NCBI RefSeq assembly: GCF_008806975.1
Contig: NZ_CP031728.1
Coordinates: 2,749,501-2,813,500, forward strand
DNA length: 64,000 bases
From: Cellvibrio sp. KY-GH-1
GTDB lineage: Bacteria > Pseudomonadota > Gammaproteobacteria > Pseudomonadales > Cellvibrionaceae
Reading direction: 5' to 3'
The position numbers were made by a program, and so were the translations under genes. Position 1 is the first letter of the stretch. Every line of letters begins with the position of its first letter. The notes under the pieces were generated by a model. The model made no database searches. It was not told the origin of the DNA and saw only the letters and a program-made list of their open reading frames with translations. This document shows, piece by piece, positions 29,063-38,632 of the stretch.

Positions 29063-30445
29063 GTGGGCGCACGTTTCAGTTCTATCGCCTCGCGCCTGTT
29101 GCTGGCATCGGCGCTGCTATTGCCGCTATTTTTGGGGTTGACCGGTTTTTTTCTTGATCGCGCCTTTGAGAACAGCCTGGAGGTGGCGGAGCGATCGCGC
29201 CTGCGCGGCCATGTGAATTTGCTGATGAGCGTGGCCGAACCGGAAACCAGAAATGGCCGTATCACGGGATTGCGTATCACCTCAGTCACACTGAGCGAGG
29301 CCGATTTTGAGCATCCCAACTCGGGCCTCTACGGCTATATTTTTGATGGTAAAGAAAAGGCGGTCTGGCACTCAAACTCGGCAGCGATAACGAATCCACC
29401 GGAGTATAAAAAAATCGCCAAAAGCGATACACCGGGCAAGATGTTGTTCAGCGAGAAGTTACTCGATAACAAACGCCATTTTGTCGCCCGCTATACCGTG
29501 AATTGGGAAGACGCCAAAGGCAGCCCTACCCCCTTCCACTTTGTCGTCATTCACAGTGCTGAAGAATACCTGGCCGAACTGAGCGCCTACCGCAGCGAAC
29601 TCTGGCGCTGGTTGGGGGCAGCGGGGATATTCCTGCTAATTGCCCAAACGCTGATTCTGCGCTGGGGCCTGCGGCCATTGGGGAAACTCGCCGTTGCGCT
29701 CAAGGCGATGCAAAGTGGCGACACCAGCAGTATCGAGGGCGAGCACCCCAAAGAATTGCAACGCATTGTGAGCAACTTAAACCAGGTTCTGGACCGCGAA
29801 CAATCATTGCGCCAGCGTTACCGCAATAGCTTGTCAGATCTGGCTCACAGCTTGAAAACACCGCTGGCGGTATTGCAAAGCAAAATCAACCAGTCACCCG
29901 ACCCGGATAAAGAGTTGAGCGAACAGGTCGCGCGCATGAGCCAGGTAGTGACCTATCAATTGCAGCGCGCGGTATCCAGCCAGCAAAAAGGGACTTTCCG
30001 GCGCACGCGCATTGAACCCATTGCCCAACGCCTGTTCGCAACCCTGCAAAAAGTCTATGCCGAAAAACGCATGCAGCAGGAGCTGGACCTAGCCCCCAAC
30101 TCACTGGTGGCGGGGGACGAGCAAGATGTGATGGAGCTGGTCGGAAACCTGCTGGAAAACGCGTTTAAATACGGCAAACAACAGGTGCGAATGACTAGCT
30201 CCATTGAGGGCGCACAGTTGTGCATCGATATTGAAGACGACGGCCCCGGCGTCCCCGAAGACCAGCGCGAGCGAATTCTGGAACGTGGCCAGCGACTGGA
30301 CACCAGCATTCCAGGCCAGGGCATTGGCCTGTCAGTCGCCGCCGAAATTGTACGCAGCTACGATGGCGACATACGCATTACCCGTTCAGAATTGGGTGGT
30401 GCGTGCTTTAGCATATTGCTACCCATGACACCGGAAGCCGATTAA
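29063..30445 (+). CDS. Sensor histidine kinase, PhoQ-like
   Basis: Membrane kinase of 460 residues, partner of the preceding regulator. Two membrane helices (about 11-30 and 176-198) bound a periplasmic sensor region of ~145 residues (GRITGLRITSVTLSEADFEH, YGYIFDGKEKAVWHS) that looks like the PhoQ-type sensor fold. A HAMP-like segment follows, then the H box LAHSLKTPLAVLQ (His near residue 261), N box ELVGNLLENAFKYG, and G boxes DDGPGVPEDQR and GQGIGLSVAAEIV. The start codon is GTG at 29063, two bases after the regulator stop. PhoQ homologues sense divalent cations, acid or peptides; the ligand here is unknown. Confidence 0.94.
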   Translation: MGARFSSIASRLLLASALLLPLFLGLTGFFLDRAFENSLEVAERSRLRGHVNLLMSVAEPETRNGRITGLRITSVTLSEADFEHPNSGLYGYIFDGKEKAVWHSNSAAITNPPEYKKIAKSDTPGKMLFSEKLLDNKRHFVARYTVNWEDAKGSPTPFHFVVIHSAEEYLAELSAYRSELWRWLGAAGIFLLIAQTLILRWGLRPLGKLAVALKAMQSGDTSSIEGEHPKELQRIVSNLNQVLDREQSLRQRYRNSLSDLAHSLKTPLAVLQSKINQSPDPDKELSEQVARMSQVVTYQLQRAVSSQQKGTFRRTRIEPIAQRLFATLQKVYAEKRMQQELDLAPNSLVAGDEQDVMELVGNLLENAFKYGKQQVRMTSSIEGAQLCIDIEDDGPGVPEDQRERILERGQRLDTSIPGQGIGLSVAAEIVRSYDGDIRITRSELGGACFSILLPMTPEAD

Positions 30446-30738
30446 CTCTCCCAACCCCGATCTTTCCTGCTTAACTACCCAAACCATTGGCCCTACCCTA
30501 CTGGACACCCATGGCGCTTATAACCTTTAGCGCAAAAATCTGCATCCGTGTAAGCCATATCTCACACACGAACTAACAACGCCTCACAAAACGCAGTGAT
30601 TTATGCGACTACTGAATTCTTTGCGTTACCACCATACTGACACCATCAAAGAGCGCCTTTTGAACGGGGCCAGGATAACTCGCCAGGGACGGCATAGCGA
30701 ATTCAAAACTAACTATGCTAATCATGGGAGCGAGAAAA

Positions 30739-31686
30739 ATGTCATCCAGGACGTGTATTGCCGTAGACTCAACTTGCGATTTGCCCGCAAAGTTTATTCA
30801 ACAGCACAACATCGAAGTGCTGCCGATATACATCAACCACGCCAAGGGCCAGGAACTGGATTATCGCGATCCCGAAACCATGCTCAAGTTTTACAAAAAT
30901 CACTCGCGTGATGTTTATGGCTTGGCGCAATCCGATCCACTGTCTGTCAATGACATGACCAACATTTTAAAAGAGCGTCTGCTACCCAAATACGATTTAG
31001 TGCAAGTAGTTACCATCAACAGCAAAAAAAGTGATGTATTCAAGCGCGTTTCTGAAGCGGCGCTGGTGAACGAACCAAAATTCCGCGAACTGGAAAAAAA
31101 TGAAGGCCGCGCACCCTTCCGCATTCGTCTGTACGATTCAATGTCCATGTTTACCGGCCACGCGCTGTTGGTTTACGAATTGGTAAAACGCATTCATGTG
31201 GACAAATTGCCGCTGAATAAATCAATTCGTGAAATCGACAACATGCGCGATCAGGTTTACGGCTATTTAATTCCAAACGACCTTTCTTACATGCGCGAAC
31301 GTCGCCATTTGCGCAAAGGCGACAACAATATTTCCTGGATTAACTTCAAACTGGCAAGCGCTTTGAATTTGCGCCCCATCGTCCAATTACATCGCGGCGC
31401 AACGGACAAGATCGATACTGGCAAGGGCTTTTTGGGCGCATTGGAAAAATTGTTCACGCATGTGAAAAAGCAAATTCAACAAGGTTTAAGCAGTGAAGTT
31501 ATTGCCATGAGTTACGGCGGCCTGCTGGAAGAAATTAAAGACGAACCAGTCCTGGTGGAATTCCGAGAGTTCTGCAAACAACACAACATTAAAACCATGT
31601 TGTCGATGATGAGCATGACTGGCGCAATTAACGTAGGGCCAAAATCTTTCGCCTTGTCGTTTGCAACCGAAAAAGACTTGGTGTAA
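30739..31686 (+). CDS. DegV family fatty-acid-binding protein
   Basis: A 315-residue cytoplasmic DegV/FakB-like protein. Members bind a fatty acid, and in Gram-positives present it to the kinase FakA. The N-terminus CIAVDSTCDLPAKFIQQHNI and the LAQSDPLSVND segment are characteristic. DSMSMFTGHALLVYELV matches the second conserved block, and a GDNNISWINFKLASALNLRPIV region follows. No fakA kinase gene is visible nearby, as in many gammaproteobacteria, so the use of the bound lipid is unclear. The frame opens eight codons earlier, but the ATG at 30739 follows GGGAGCGAG and matches family starts. A bidirectional terminator follows. Confidence 0.88.
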   Translation: MSSRTCIAVDSTCDLPAKFIQQHNIEVLPIYINHAKGQELDYRDPETMLKFYKNHSRDVYGLAQSDPLSVNDMTNILKERLLPKYDLVQVVTINSKKSDVFKRVSEAALVNEPKFRELEKNEGRAPFRIRLYDSMSMFTGHALLVYELVKRIHVDKLPLNKSIREIDNMRDQVYGYLIPNDLSYMRERRHLRKGDNNISWINFKLASALNLRPIVQLHRGATDKIDTGKGFLGALEKLFTHVKKQIQQGLSSEVIAMSYGGLLEEIKDEPVLVEFREFCKQHNIKTMLSMMSMTGAINVGPKSFALSFATEKDLV

Positions 31687-31813
31687 CGATTTGCGTCGGC
31701 AAGGAAGACCTCCGACATTCAATCTGTGACCGTATGCAGCAAGGAAGCATCATACGCGCCCACAAGGAATTTCATGCAATCAACCGCACTGCGTTTGACT
31801 TGCGGTTAAATAG

Positions 31814-31850
31814 AAAAACTCCCGTCACACATTGACGGGAGTTTTTTATT
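31814..31850 (+). terminator. Bidirectional terminator between degV and the di-haem gene
   Basis: A perfect 10-bp stem, ACTCCCGTCA (31818-31827) with TGACGGGAGT (31833-31842), then a T-run on the plus strand. The A-run before it supplies a U-run for minus-strand transcripts. It lies between convergent genes and can serve both. Confidence 0.93.
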
Positions 31851-31872
31851 TTTTCAAATCAACGCAATAAAA

Positions 31873-34800
31873 CTACAGAGATTCGAGGAATTTAATCAAA
31901 TCGTTACGCTGTGTCGAAGTCGCCGCTCTGTAAGCAGATTGGCTTGCGGCCGCTTCGCCCCCATGCCACAAAATCGCCTCATTAATATTGCGCGCACGCC
32001 CATCATGCAGCAGACGGCCGTGACCATTCACCGCTTCTTCCAACCCCAAACCCCAAAGCGCCGGGGTGCGCCATTCACGATTCAAGGTCGCATTAGTCGT
32101 TAAACGATCACTCAAACCTTCACCCATATCGTGCAACAACAAATCGGTGTACGGCCTGATCGTTTGCCCGCGCAACTCCGCCAGTGGATGGCCGTAATCC
32201 GTCGCCATACTCGGCGTATGACAAGCGGCACAACCCAAATTACCGAACACCAATTCACCGCGAACCACATCGGCATTATTAACAGTTTCTGCACGGCGGG
32301 CCGGAGCACCGAGCGCTTGCATATACACAGTCAATAAACTCATCCGCGCATCGCTTAGCTCAATACCATTGGGGCCCGCGTTGCGACACGCTGTTTGATT
32401 GATCCCGCAGGCAGGGCCTTGCAAGATACTCGTGCTAACACCTATGTCTTCATGCAATGCATCAGCGGTAAATTGCTCCAGAGTTGCAACGGAAGCTTTC
32501 CAGCCAAAACGACCAATGCGCTGCTCACCGGTTTTTAAATCAGTAACCTGATTTGCGCGACCGGAAATTCCATCGCTGTTACTGTCATTCGGATCATGGC
32601 GCTGCAACAATACCGTTTCAGAAATTGCTTCCAACAAACCCAGACCAACAATAGTTTGTGCCATCCGCGGTGAGAAATTATTTACTGCCCCACCGGCGTT
32701 ATCGAGCACTTGTACAGAATAATTAGGCGCTTGCAATTGATAGGTGGTGCCGTCATTAAACGTTCCGGCCACGGTGGTGTAACTCACATTGGTAATTGCT
32801 TCTGCCGGCACACCACCATTGCGCGATTGTGGCTGCAATACCTTGCCAAAATAGTTGTGTGGCAATGCATTGCCATTGATGTCCGTCGCACCTGAACTGA
32901 CTTTCACCGCCATGCTATTCGGCAACTGTCCGGCAACGGGTGCTTGACCGCGGCCATTATTGACATGGCAACCCACACACGAATTATTGATCGTCAAACC
33001 CGTAGAGAGATTTGCTAACTCAGTGAAATCCGGATTGCCTGATTCAAAGTGCTTTCCTGTTACAAAATCGGTGTGAAAAATACGGCGACCGTTTAAGAAT
33101 TGATTATGCGTCTCCCAGCGGATATTCAAGGCTTCACGAAAAAATGCCGTCCAAAGATGTGTATGACGATCCACAATAAATGGACTCGCCGCCGTTGGTG
33201 CATATTCAATAACTTGATCGGTAAATGTTTGATTGCCGTCGCGGTAGGTTACCGTTGCATTGTTGGCAGGGTTAGTAAGCAAGTAAGACGGTTTTTGATA
33301 ACCCTTGGCGATCGATTGAGGCGACCGAATCGATTGATAACCAGGCGCACCGGAGTCGGCCAAAACACCCGATGTGCTAATCACATCCGCTTGCGCAATA
33401 CCTTTAAATGCACGCACCGGGGCTGCCGTTGCTGCACCACCGGATGACAACTTCGCATTCAACTCGTCGTTATTCACGATATACAAACCGGGGCTGCCTA
33501 ATTTGATGCGGAAAGTATCGGTGTAGTACACACGTTGCGCACTCACACGCGGATCAGTATCGGTAAACCCGAGCCATTGCTGAAATTCAAAATCGTAGAA
33601 CTCCCCGGTGCGCAATGCGGTTTGGCCTTCGCGCTCGCCCGGCACAAAACGTGTCCCGGTGCAGCGCCACAACTCACCCTTACCCGTTGCGGGGTCAGCA
33701 TTGCGAATACGGGTGAAACCGCCGTTATCACCAAAGTAGGAACGGTATGGATTGAATAAACTTTTGCGGCAACCGATATCGTTGAAGTTGGCGTATTCAG
33801 GTTCGTAGAAAATCTCCACCCGCGATTCCCCCTTGGGTGTGTGATCGTGCACTTCAAATTTAAACGTGCGATGCTCGTGATAAAACGATGGAAAGGTATA
33901 GAAAATATCTTCCGCTTCGTGGCGAGCGCGAGCGCGGCCACTGCCAAAAGTTACAATGGTGCCATCGGCTTCGATGCGCCAATTACGTGAAATTTCCGGC
34001 GTGGATTGATTCGGGTACAAGGGCTTGTAAGTCACATTCACGGGAATACTGACGGAGCTGGCAACGCCCACGGACGAAGCGGCGCGACTGGAAACCACCA
34101 CTGGCGCACTGCTAGTCGACGATGCGCTACTCGCCAAACCGCCAGAGCTATAAACTTTCAGCTCGATAATCGAATAGCCCCACTGGTTACCCGCACTGCG
34201 CGCCGTGCCATAAATACGCAGGTAGCGGTATGAACCGTTTAGCGCAATAGTATCGGTCCGCGCACCAAAGGTTCCCCCGGTTCGCGATGCGAGCGTGGTC
34301 CAGCTGCTATTGTTAGTGGAGCCCTGCACCTCGTAGTTGGCTGCATTTGCCGCTTCCCAATCGATTACAACGGACGCCAAGGGTTTCGCCGAGCCAAAAT
34401 CCAGACTGATCCAGGCGGGATCCACACCGTGAGTAGACTCCCAGCGCGTACCAAAATTGTTATCAATCGCCATTGTGGCGGGTTGCACCTGAGAACTTGC
34501 CGCGACAATGGCGCCCTGCGCCAGATTTGTGTAGGCTGAATTACTGGAGCCACTGCTGGCGGCAGTACTGCCGTAAACCTTCAACTCCCATACTGAATAG
34601 CCCCAGGCATTACCGGCGCTGCGCTGAGTGGCATTAATGCGAACAAAACGATAACTACCCGTTACTGCAACAGTATCGGTTCGGGTTCCAAAAGTGCCGC
34701 CTGAGCGCGATGCAAGATTTACCCAGGTAGAGCCGTTGGTTGAACCCTGAACATCGTAGTTGGCTGCGTTTGCCGCTTCCCAATCGATCACGACCGACGA

Positions 34801-35028
34801 CAGGTTAACGTTCGCCCCCAAATCCACGCTAAGCCATGAGGGGCCATTTCCATGTGCCGATTCCCAGCGAGTACCTCCATTCCCATCGACCGCATTGGCG
34901 GCTGCGATCAGCGATGAACTGGCGGTCGCGGTTTTGTTTAAGGCAAGATTGGTTTGCGCAAAGAGATTGTGACTAAATAAAACGCTGCAGAGCAGGAATA
35001 ATATCCGACTCAAATTGATGGGTTGCAT
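31873..35028 (-). CDS. Discoidin-domain di-haem oxidoreductase, secreted
   Basis: A 1051-residue exported protein. Signal peptide 1-24 (ending LFAQ). Two F5/8-type (discoidin, CBM32-like) domains at about 27-155 and 168-295, each with a WES(A/T)HG loop and an AANAANY block. A Ser-rich linker (about 296-330) and a ~200-residue middle region of unknown family (WRIEADGTIVTFGSGRARA) follow. The C-terminal di-haem oxidoreductase domain carries CVGCHVNNGRG and LGCAACHTP, then EWRTPALWGLG and HGRLLHDGRARN typical of that family (COG3488-like). Two c-type haems are expected; the partner substrate is unknown. The two discoidin domains are very similar even in DNA, which suggests a recent duplication. 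Single gene, terminator behind, facing degV. Confidence 0.92.
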   Translation of the reverse strand: MQPINLSRILFLLCSVLFSHNLFAQTNLALNKTATASSSLIAAANAVDGNGGTRWESAHGNGPSWLSVDLGANVNLSSVVIDWEAANAANYDVQGSTNGSTWVNLASRSGGTFGTRTDTVAVTGSYRFVRINATQRSAGNAWGYSVWELKVYGSTAASSGSSNSAYTNLAQGAIVAASSQVQPATMAIDNNFGTRWESTHGVDPAWISLDFGSAKPLASVVIDWEAANAANYEVQGSTNNSSWTTLASRTGGTFGARTDTIALNGSYRYLRIYGTARSAGNQWGYSIIELKVYSSGGLASSASSTSSAPVVVSSRAASSVGVASSVSIPVNVTYKPLYPNQSTPEISRNWRIEADGTIVTFGSGRARARHEAEDIFYTFPSFYHEHRTFKFEVHDHTPKGESRVEIFYEPEYANFNDIGCRKSLFNPYRSYFGDNGGFTRIRNADPATGKGELWRCTGTRFVPGEREGQTALRTGEFYDFEFQQWLGFTDTDPRVSAQRVYYTDTFRIKLGSPGLYIVNNDELNAKLSSGGAATAAPVRAFKGIAQADVISTSGVLADSGAPGYQSIRSPQSIAKGYQKPSYLLTNPANNATVTYRDGNQTFTDQVIEYAPTAASPFIVDRHTHLWTAFFREALNIRWETHNQFLNGRRIFHTDFVTGKHFESGNPDFTELANLSTGLTINNSCVGCHVNNGRGQAPVAGQLPNSMAVKVSSGATDINGNALPHNYFGKVLQPQSRNGGVPAEAITNVSYTTVAGTFNDGTTYQLQAPNYSVQVLDNAGGAVNNFSPRMAQTIVGLGLLEAISETVLLQRHDPNDSNSDGISGRANQVTDLKTGEQRIGRFGWKASVATLEQFTADALHEDIGVSTSILQGPACGINQTACRNAGPNGIELSDARMSLLTVYMQALGAPARRAETVNNADVVRGELVFGNLGCAACHTPSMATDYGHPLAELRGQTIRPYTDLLLHDMGEGLSDRLTTNATLNREWRTPALWGLGLEEAVNGHGRLLHDGRARNINEAILWHGGEAAASQSAYRAATSTQRNDLIKFLESL

Positions 35029-35282
35029 ATCGATGTCTCCACTAAATTTCCCTTCAGATACACCACAATCGCGGCCAGCTCATTGCTCCCAAAGTGGTCG
35101 CAAGGTAGGCACGCTTTTTATCGTTATAAAATTGTGAGTAGCGATGAAGAAAACTCTTGGCTGATGGTTAGGCACAGCTTTCAACTGCCAGAAAAGTGTG
35201 CGTTGTCTTACTACTTATTAAAGTTATTGTCGTGTTGGTGAACTAACACCAGAGTAAGCATCTAGCAGTCAGCGTATTTTCT
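35029..35282. other. Upstream region of the di-haem gene, no gene seen
   Basis: About 250 bases before the di-haem gene start. A plus-strand frame across it (35023-35241) has no family resemblance and begins inside the di-haem start region, so I do not call it. The promoter of the di-haem gene should lie here, but I cannot name boxes with confidence. Confidence 0.4.
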
Positions 35283-35353
35283 CTTCTCACTTTTGAAGAT
35301 TCCCTCAAAGCTGGGGCCTCTCACTTGATTGAGTAAAAAGTGAGAAGCTTTTT
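35283..35353 (+). other. 12-bp inverted repeat with T-run, orphan terminator-like structure
   Basis: CTTCTCACTTTT (35283-35294) and AAAAGTGAGAAG (35336-35347) are perfect inverted copies with a 41-base interior, followed by CTTTTT on the plus strand. The interior holds a weaker CTCAA/TTGAG pair. No plus-strand gene lies directly before it. It could end a small RNA or be an operator for the divergent di-haem gene. Confidence 0.4.
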
Positions 35354-35381
35354 CGCAAAACAGATCACATGCTTTAACGAC

Positions 35382-35412
35382 AAAAAAGCCGCCGGATTGC
35401 TCGCGGCAGCTT
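35382..35412 (-). terminator. Terminator after the calcium/sodium antiporter
   Basis: On the minus strand a stem of GCCGC with GGCGGC is followed by TTTTTTG. It lies 27 bases beyond the antiporter stop. Confidence 0.75.
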
Positions 35413-35438
35413 CAGGAGAAAGGAATAACCTTGACGAA

Positions 35439-36401
35439 TTACGACTGCAAACCAAACATCGCAGCAATATAAACCACGTACCCGGCCAATAATAAGCCGC
35501 CTTTCAAGCGCGACAAACGCAAGCCGAAAAACAAAAATAACAACAGGGCAACCGCGGCCCCGAGCATTACAAATTGATCAATTTCTAACAAACGTCCTTG
35601 CACGGGTAACGGGCTAATAGTGGATGAAATCCCCAAAATACAGAGGACGTTAAAAATATTGCTTCCAATAATATTACCCACGGCAACGTCCGCGTGTTTT
35701 CGTATGGCGGCGATAATAGAAACCGCCAGCTCAGGCAAGGAGGTCCCCACAGCAACGACCGTTAACCCGATAATCGCCTCAGGTACTCCTAGTGCCTCGC
35801 CTAAACCAACAGCACCCAACAGGAAGCGATTTGCACCAACAATCAACATCGCCAACCCCCCCAGAGTAGTCAACAGCGTCAAAGGGATAGACATAGGTAC
35901 CAGCTCAATTTCCTCTGATTCAGCCTTGTGCAGTTGCGCTTCCGGGCTCGCCGTGTCTTCACGTTCGGTGCGGTAAGCCCAAATCAGATAGCCCACCAAA
36001 ACCAACAACATACCTATTCCTTCAACACGCCCCAAACCACCAAGGCTAGCCAACCCCATAAACATTAAGGTGGCAAATAGCATGGTCAAACCGTCTCGTT
36101 TCAAACATTGAATATGCGTCACTAATGGCATGATGACCGCGCTAATCCCCAGAATCAGCAAGATATTCGCAATATTGCTACCCACCACATTACCGACTGC
36201 GATTTCCGGCTGACCGCTTAACGCCGCTTGTAAGGACACGACCAATTCAGGGGCCGAGGTACCGAAGCCGACAATGACAAGTCCGGCCAGCAGCGGCGAT
36301 ACGCCGATTCGCCGCGCTGCAGCGAGCGCCCCGCGCACCAGCGCCTCGCCCCCTAGAGTAAGCAAAACCAGCCCGACAAATAGCCAAAATAAATGAACCA
36401 T
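35439..36401 (-). CDS. Calcium/sodium antiporter, CaCA family (YrbG-like)
   Basis: Inner-membrane exchanger of 320 residues built from two homologous halves. The alpha repeats are visible as GFGTSAPELVVSLQAALSG with NVVGSNIANILLILG, and VAVGTSLPELAVSIIAAIRK with NIIGSNIFNVLCILG. About ten membrane helices, with a short acidic cytoplasmic loop in the middle (EREDTASPEAQLHKAESEE). It probably exports Ca2+ or exchanges it for Na+. Start: the ATG at 36401 follows AAGG by eight bases; an upstream GTG is less likely. Single gene with its own terminator. Confidence 0.93.
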   Translation of the reverse strand: MVHLFWLFVGLVLLTLGGEALVRGALAAARRIGVSPLLAGLVIVGFGTSAPELVVSLQAALSGQPEIAVGNVVGSNIANILLILGISAVIMPLVTHIQCLKRDGLTMLFATLMFMGLASLGGLGRVEGIGMLLVLVGYLIWAYRTEREDTASPEAQLHKAESEEIELVPMSIPLTLLTTLGGLAMLIVGANRFLLGAVGLGEALGVPEAIIGLTVVAVGTSLPELAVSIIAAIRKHADVAVGNIIGSNIFNVLCILGISSTISPLPVQGRLLEIDQFVMLGAAVALLLFLFFGLRLSRLKGGLLLAGYVVYIAAMFGLQS

Positions 36402-36488
36402 CACCAACACCTTAAGAGAAAAGTTAGTGCCACTATAACTGCGGAATCCACTCAGCGTAAATTTAATGTAAATAAAATTATTTGGTGC

Positions 36489-36515
36489 AAAAAAAAGCCC
36501 GCACGCGGCGGGCTT
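36489..36515 (-). terminator. Terminator after galE
   Basis: AAGCCCGC and GCGGGCTT form a perfect 8-bp stem with a five-base loop, followed by eight T on the minus strand; 15 bases after the galE stop. Confidence 0.95.
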
Positions 36516-36529
36516 CTCCGTGGAGGCGT

Positions 36530-37558
36530 TTATGCATCGTACCCATTAGGGTTCTGCGATTGCCAGCGCCATGCATCTTGCATCATGCGCTCGAGCCCCA
36601 GCTCGGCCTCCCAGCCCAACTCGGATTTGGCCTTGTCTGCATTGGCATAACAAGCGGCAATATCGCCGGGACGACGCGGCAATATTTTGTAAGGCACTTT
36701 ACGCCCGCTGGCCACTTCAAAGGCTTTCACTATCTGCAATACCGACAAACCAGAGCCAGTTCCCAGATTGTAAGCGCGGCACCCAGGGGAAAATTTCTCC
36801 AACGCCCGCAACGCCGCCACGTGACCTTTGGCCAAATCTACAACATGGATGTAGTCGCGTACGCCAGTACCGTCGATGGTTTCGTAGTCATCGCCAAACA
36901 CCCCCAACTCTTGCAGCTTACCAATCGCAACTTGAGCAACATAGGGCAACAAGTTATTGGGGATACCAGCAGGATCTTCACCGATCAAGCCACTTTCATG
37001 CGCACCAACCGGATTGAAGTAGCGCAGCAGAGAGAAATTCCAGCGACTGTCCGGCGCTTTGGCGATATCGCGCAGAATATCTTCCACAATCAACTTGCTG
37101 CGGCCATAAGGGTTGGTCGCACCAGTTGCAAAGCTTTCATCAATCGGCACAGAAACCGGGTCACCATAAACGGTAGCGGAGGAACTGAAAATCATCTTCC
37201 AGACCTCAAACTCCTCCATAACCTCAGTAAGTGACAAGGTTCCCGCCACATTGTAGCGGTAGTATTTCATGGGGATTTTGGTGGATTCCCCCACCGCTTT
37301 TAAGCCGGCAAAGTGCATTACCGCCTCAATTTCATACTTTTTAAAGACTTCGCGCAGAGCATCCTTATCGTTGATATCAACTTCATAAAACACCGGTTCC
37401 ACGCCAGTGATTTGGGCTACGCGCTTGAGCGATTCGGGCTTGCTGTTGATGAGGTTATCCACCACTACGGGCAAATAACCGTTATTAATTAGTTCTACGC
37501 AAACATGGCTGCCGATAAACCCGGCACCACCAGTCACAAGAATAGAAGAGCGAGACAT
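36530..37558 (-). CDS. galE: UDP-glucose 4-epimerase
   Basis: Interconverts UDP-glucose and UDP-galactose using tightly bound NAD; supplies galactose units for surface polysaccharides. 342 residues of the extended short-chain dehydrogenase family. Motifs: [17 protein letters not shown] (NAD), [10 protein letters not shown] with the catalytic Ser/Thr, [11 protein letters not shown] (YxxxK), and [18 protein letters not shown]. The frame is open 13 codons upstream, but the ATG at 37558 begins the family N-terminus ([11 protein letters not shown]). Single gene with its own terminator. Confidence 0.97.
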   Translation of the reverse strand: MSRSSILVTGGAGFIGSHVCVELINNGYLPVVVDNLINSKPESLKRVAQITGVEPVFYEVDINDKDALREVFKKYEIEAVMHFAGLKAVGESTKIPMKYYRYNVAGTLSLTEVMEEFEVWKMIFSSSATVYGDPVSVPIDESFATGATNPYGRSKLIVEDILRDIAKAPDSRWNFSLLRYFNPVGAHESGLIGEDPAGIPNNLLPYVAQVAIGKLQELGVFGDDYETIDGTGVRDYIHVVDLAKGHVAALRALEKFSPGCRAYNLGTGSGLSVLQIVKAFEVASGRKVPYKILPRRPGDIAACYANADKAKSELGWEAELGLERMMQDAWRWQSQNPNGYDA

Positions 37559-37687
37559 GAAAGATTCCTTAAAAGAGTGAAGCCGCTGCGCACGCATTGA
37601 ACCAGAGTTCGAGCGCGAGTATAAGGGCCATAAGAGAATCTTTTATTAAATCATATAATTATTATTTAATAAACATTGATCAGAAAC

Positions 37688-37716
37688 AAAAAAGGCAAGC
37701 CGGGGCCTGCCTTTTT
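37688..37716 (-). terminator. Terminator after the TorF-type porin gene
   Basis: AAAGGCA pairs with TGCCTTT around a GCC/GGC inner stem, followed on the minus strand by TTTTTTG; 22 bases after the porin stop. Confidence 0.88.
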
Positions 37717-37737
37717 CTACTCGGAATAACTAGAAGG

Positions 37738-38403
37738 TTATTCGATTGGTAACGACAAGTTAACCACGAACGCAGCGTCATCTGCCTCAGGATCATCACC
37801 ATCATCAATCAAGGTGCCAACGGTAAAGCTGAGTTTGTCGTTGTACTTGTAAGTTGCATCCAAGTGAGAAGAGGTGGTGTCGCCGTCATCCATGTGTTGA
37901 CCATATTTGAACGACACTTTATCGAAGATTAACTCGAGGGTTGCATAGGAATAATCTTCGTTATTCAACGGTGCTACTTCCGCAGCCACTGCGTCGTAAT
38001 AAGTGAATTTCACTGGACCGACGCCAATCATTGGAATAATTTCAACATAATCACCTGGCGCGATTTTGTCTTCACCACCAAGCTCTGGGTAGTTATAAGA
38101 CACCACACTCACACCATATTTGAAAATACCAGCTTCACCCGCGTAACCAGCGTAAAGGTCATATTCGGTACCCAATGTTTCATCACCTGAAGAAGTCCAG
38201 GCACCGGCGAAGAAACCACTACCGCTAACATTAACATCGGCAGTTAACGCGGCACCGCCGCCCAAATCATAACCCCTCCAGTAGTACATGTTGGATACGC
38301 CAACACTGGCCGCTACATCTGCATGCGCCGCAGGAACCGCAAAACCTGCAAAAGCAGACAGCGCTACAGCACCAGCAATTAACGTTTGTTTCATCTTCTT
38401 CAT
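37738..38403 (-). CDS. TorF family putative porin
   Basis: A 221-residue outer-membrane beta-barrel of the TorF/Gcw_chp family. A signal peptide (about 1-28, ending PAAHADV) is followed by the characteristic ASVGVSNMYYWRGYDLGGG, then alternating amphipathic strands to a C-terminal hydrophobic strand (DAAFVVNLSLPIE). Many acidic residues lie in the predicted loops. The family is named for a Caulobacter protein; the substrate is unknown. Ribosome site AGAGGA precedes the ATG. Single gene. Confidence 0.9.
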   Translation of the reverse strand: MKKMKQTLIAGAVALSAFAGFAVPAAHADVAASVGVSNMYYWRGYDLGGGAALTADVNVSGSGFFAGAWTSSGDETLGTEYDLYAGYAGEAGIFKYGVSVVSYNYPELGGEDKIAPGDYVEIIPMIGVGPVKFTYYDAVAAEVAPLNNEDYSYATLELIFDKVSFKYGQHMDDGDTTSSHLDATYKYNDKLSFTVGTLIDDGDDPEADDAAFVVNLSLPIE

Positions 38404-38592
38404 GAGTTTGTCCTCTAATTAATGGTCTTTACTAGTTTGTTTTGAGGCAGCTATTGATAATTCACGCTAGCTTGACCCGAGTATTGCAGGGAGCACGCCA
38501 ATTTTATTTTTTATAGAAAAATCAATGTATTGCAGATTGAATACAAGATTGCATACCCAAAACAAAACCCACCAAAGCACAAGCTTGGTGCA

Positions 38593-38622
38593 CAAAAACC
38601 AAGCGCGCCACCCAGGCGCGCA
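38593..38622 (-). terminator. Terminator after the EamA exporter
   Basis: GCGCGCC (38603-38609) and GGCGCGC (38615-38621) form a 7-bp stem, followed by TTGGTTTTTG on the minus strand, just after the stop at 38633. Confidence 0.75.
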
Positions 38623-38632
38623 CCAAAACAAC

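Noticed and set aside
30603..30911. Plus-strand frame before and across the DegV start
   Set aside because: It overlaps the DegV gene in another frame and lacks a plausible product.
35023..35241. Plus-strand frame of 72 codons before the orphan terminator
   Set aside because: It starts inside the start region of the di-haem gene, has no ribosome site, and its peptide looks random.
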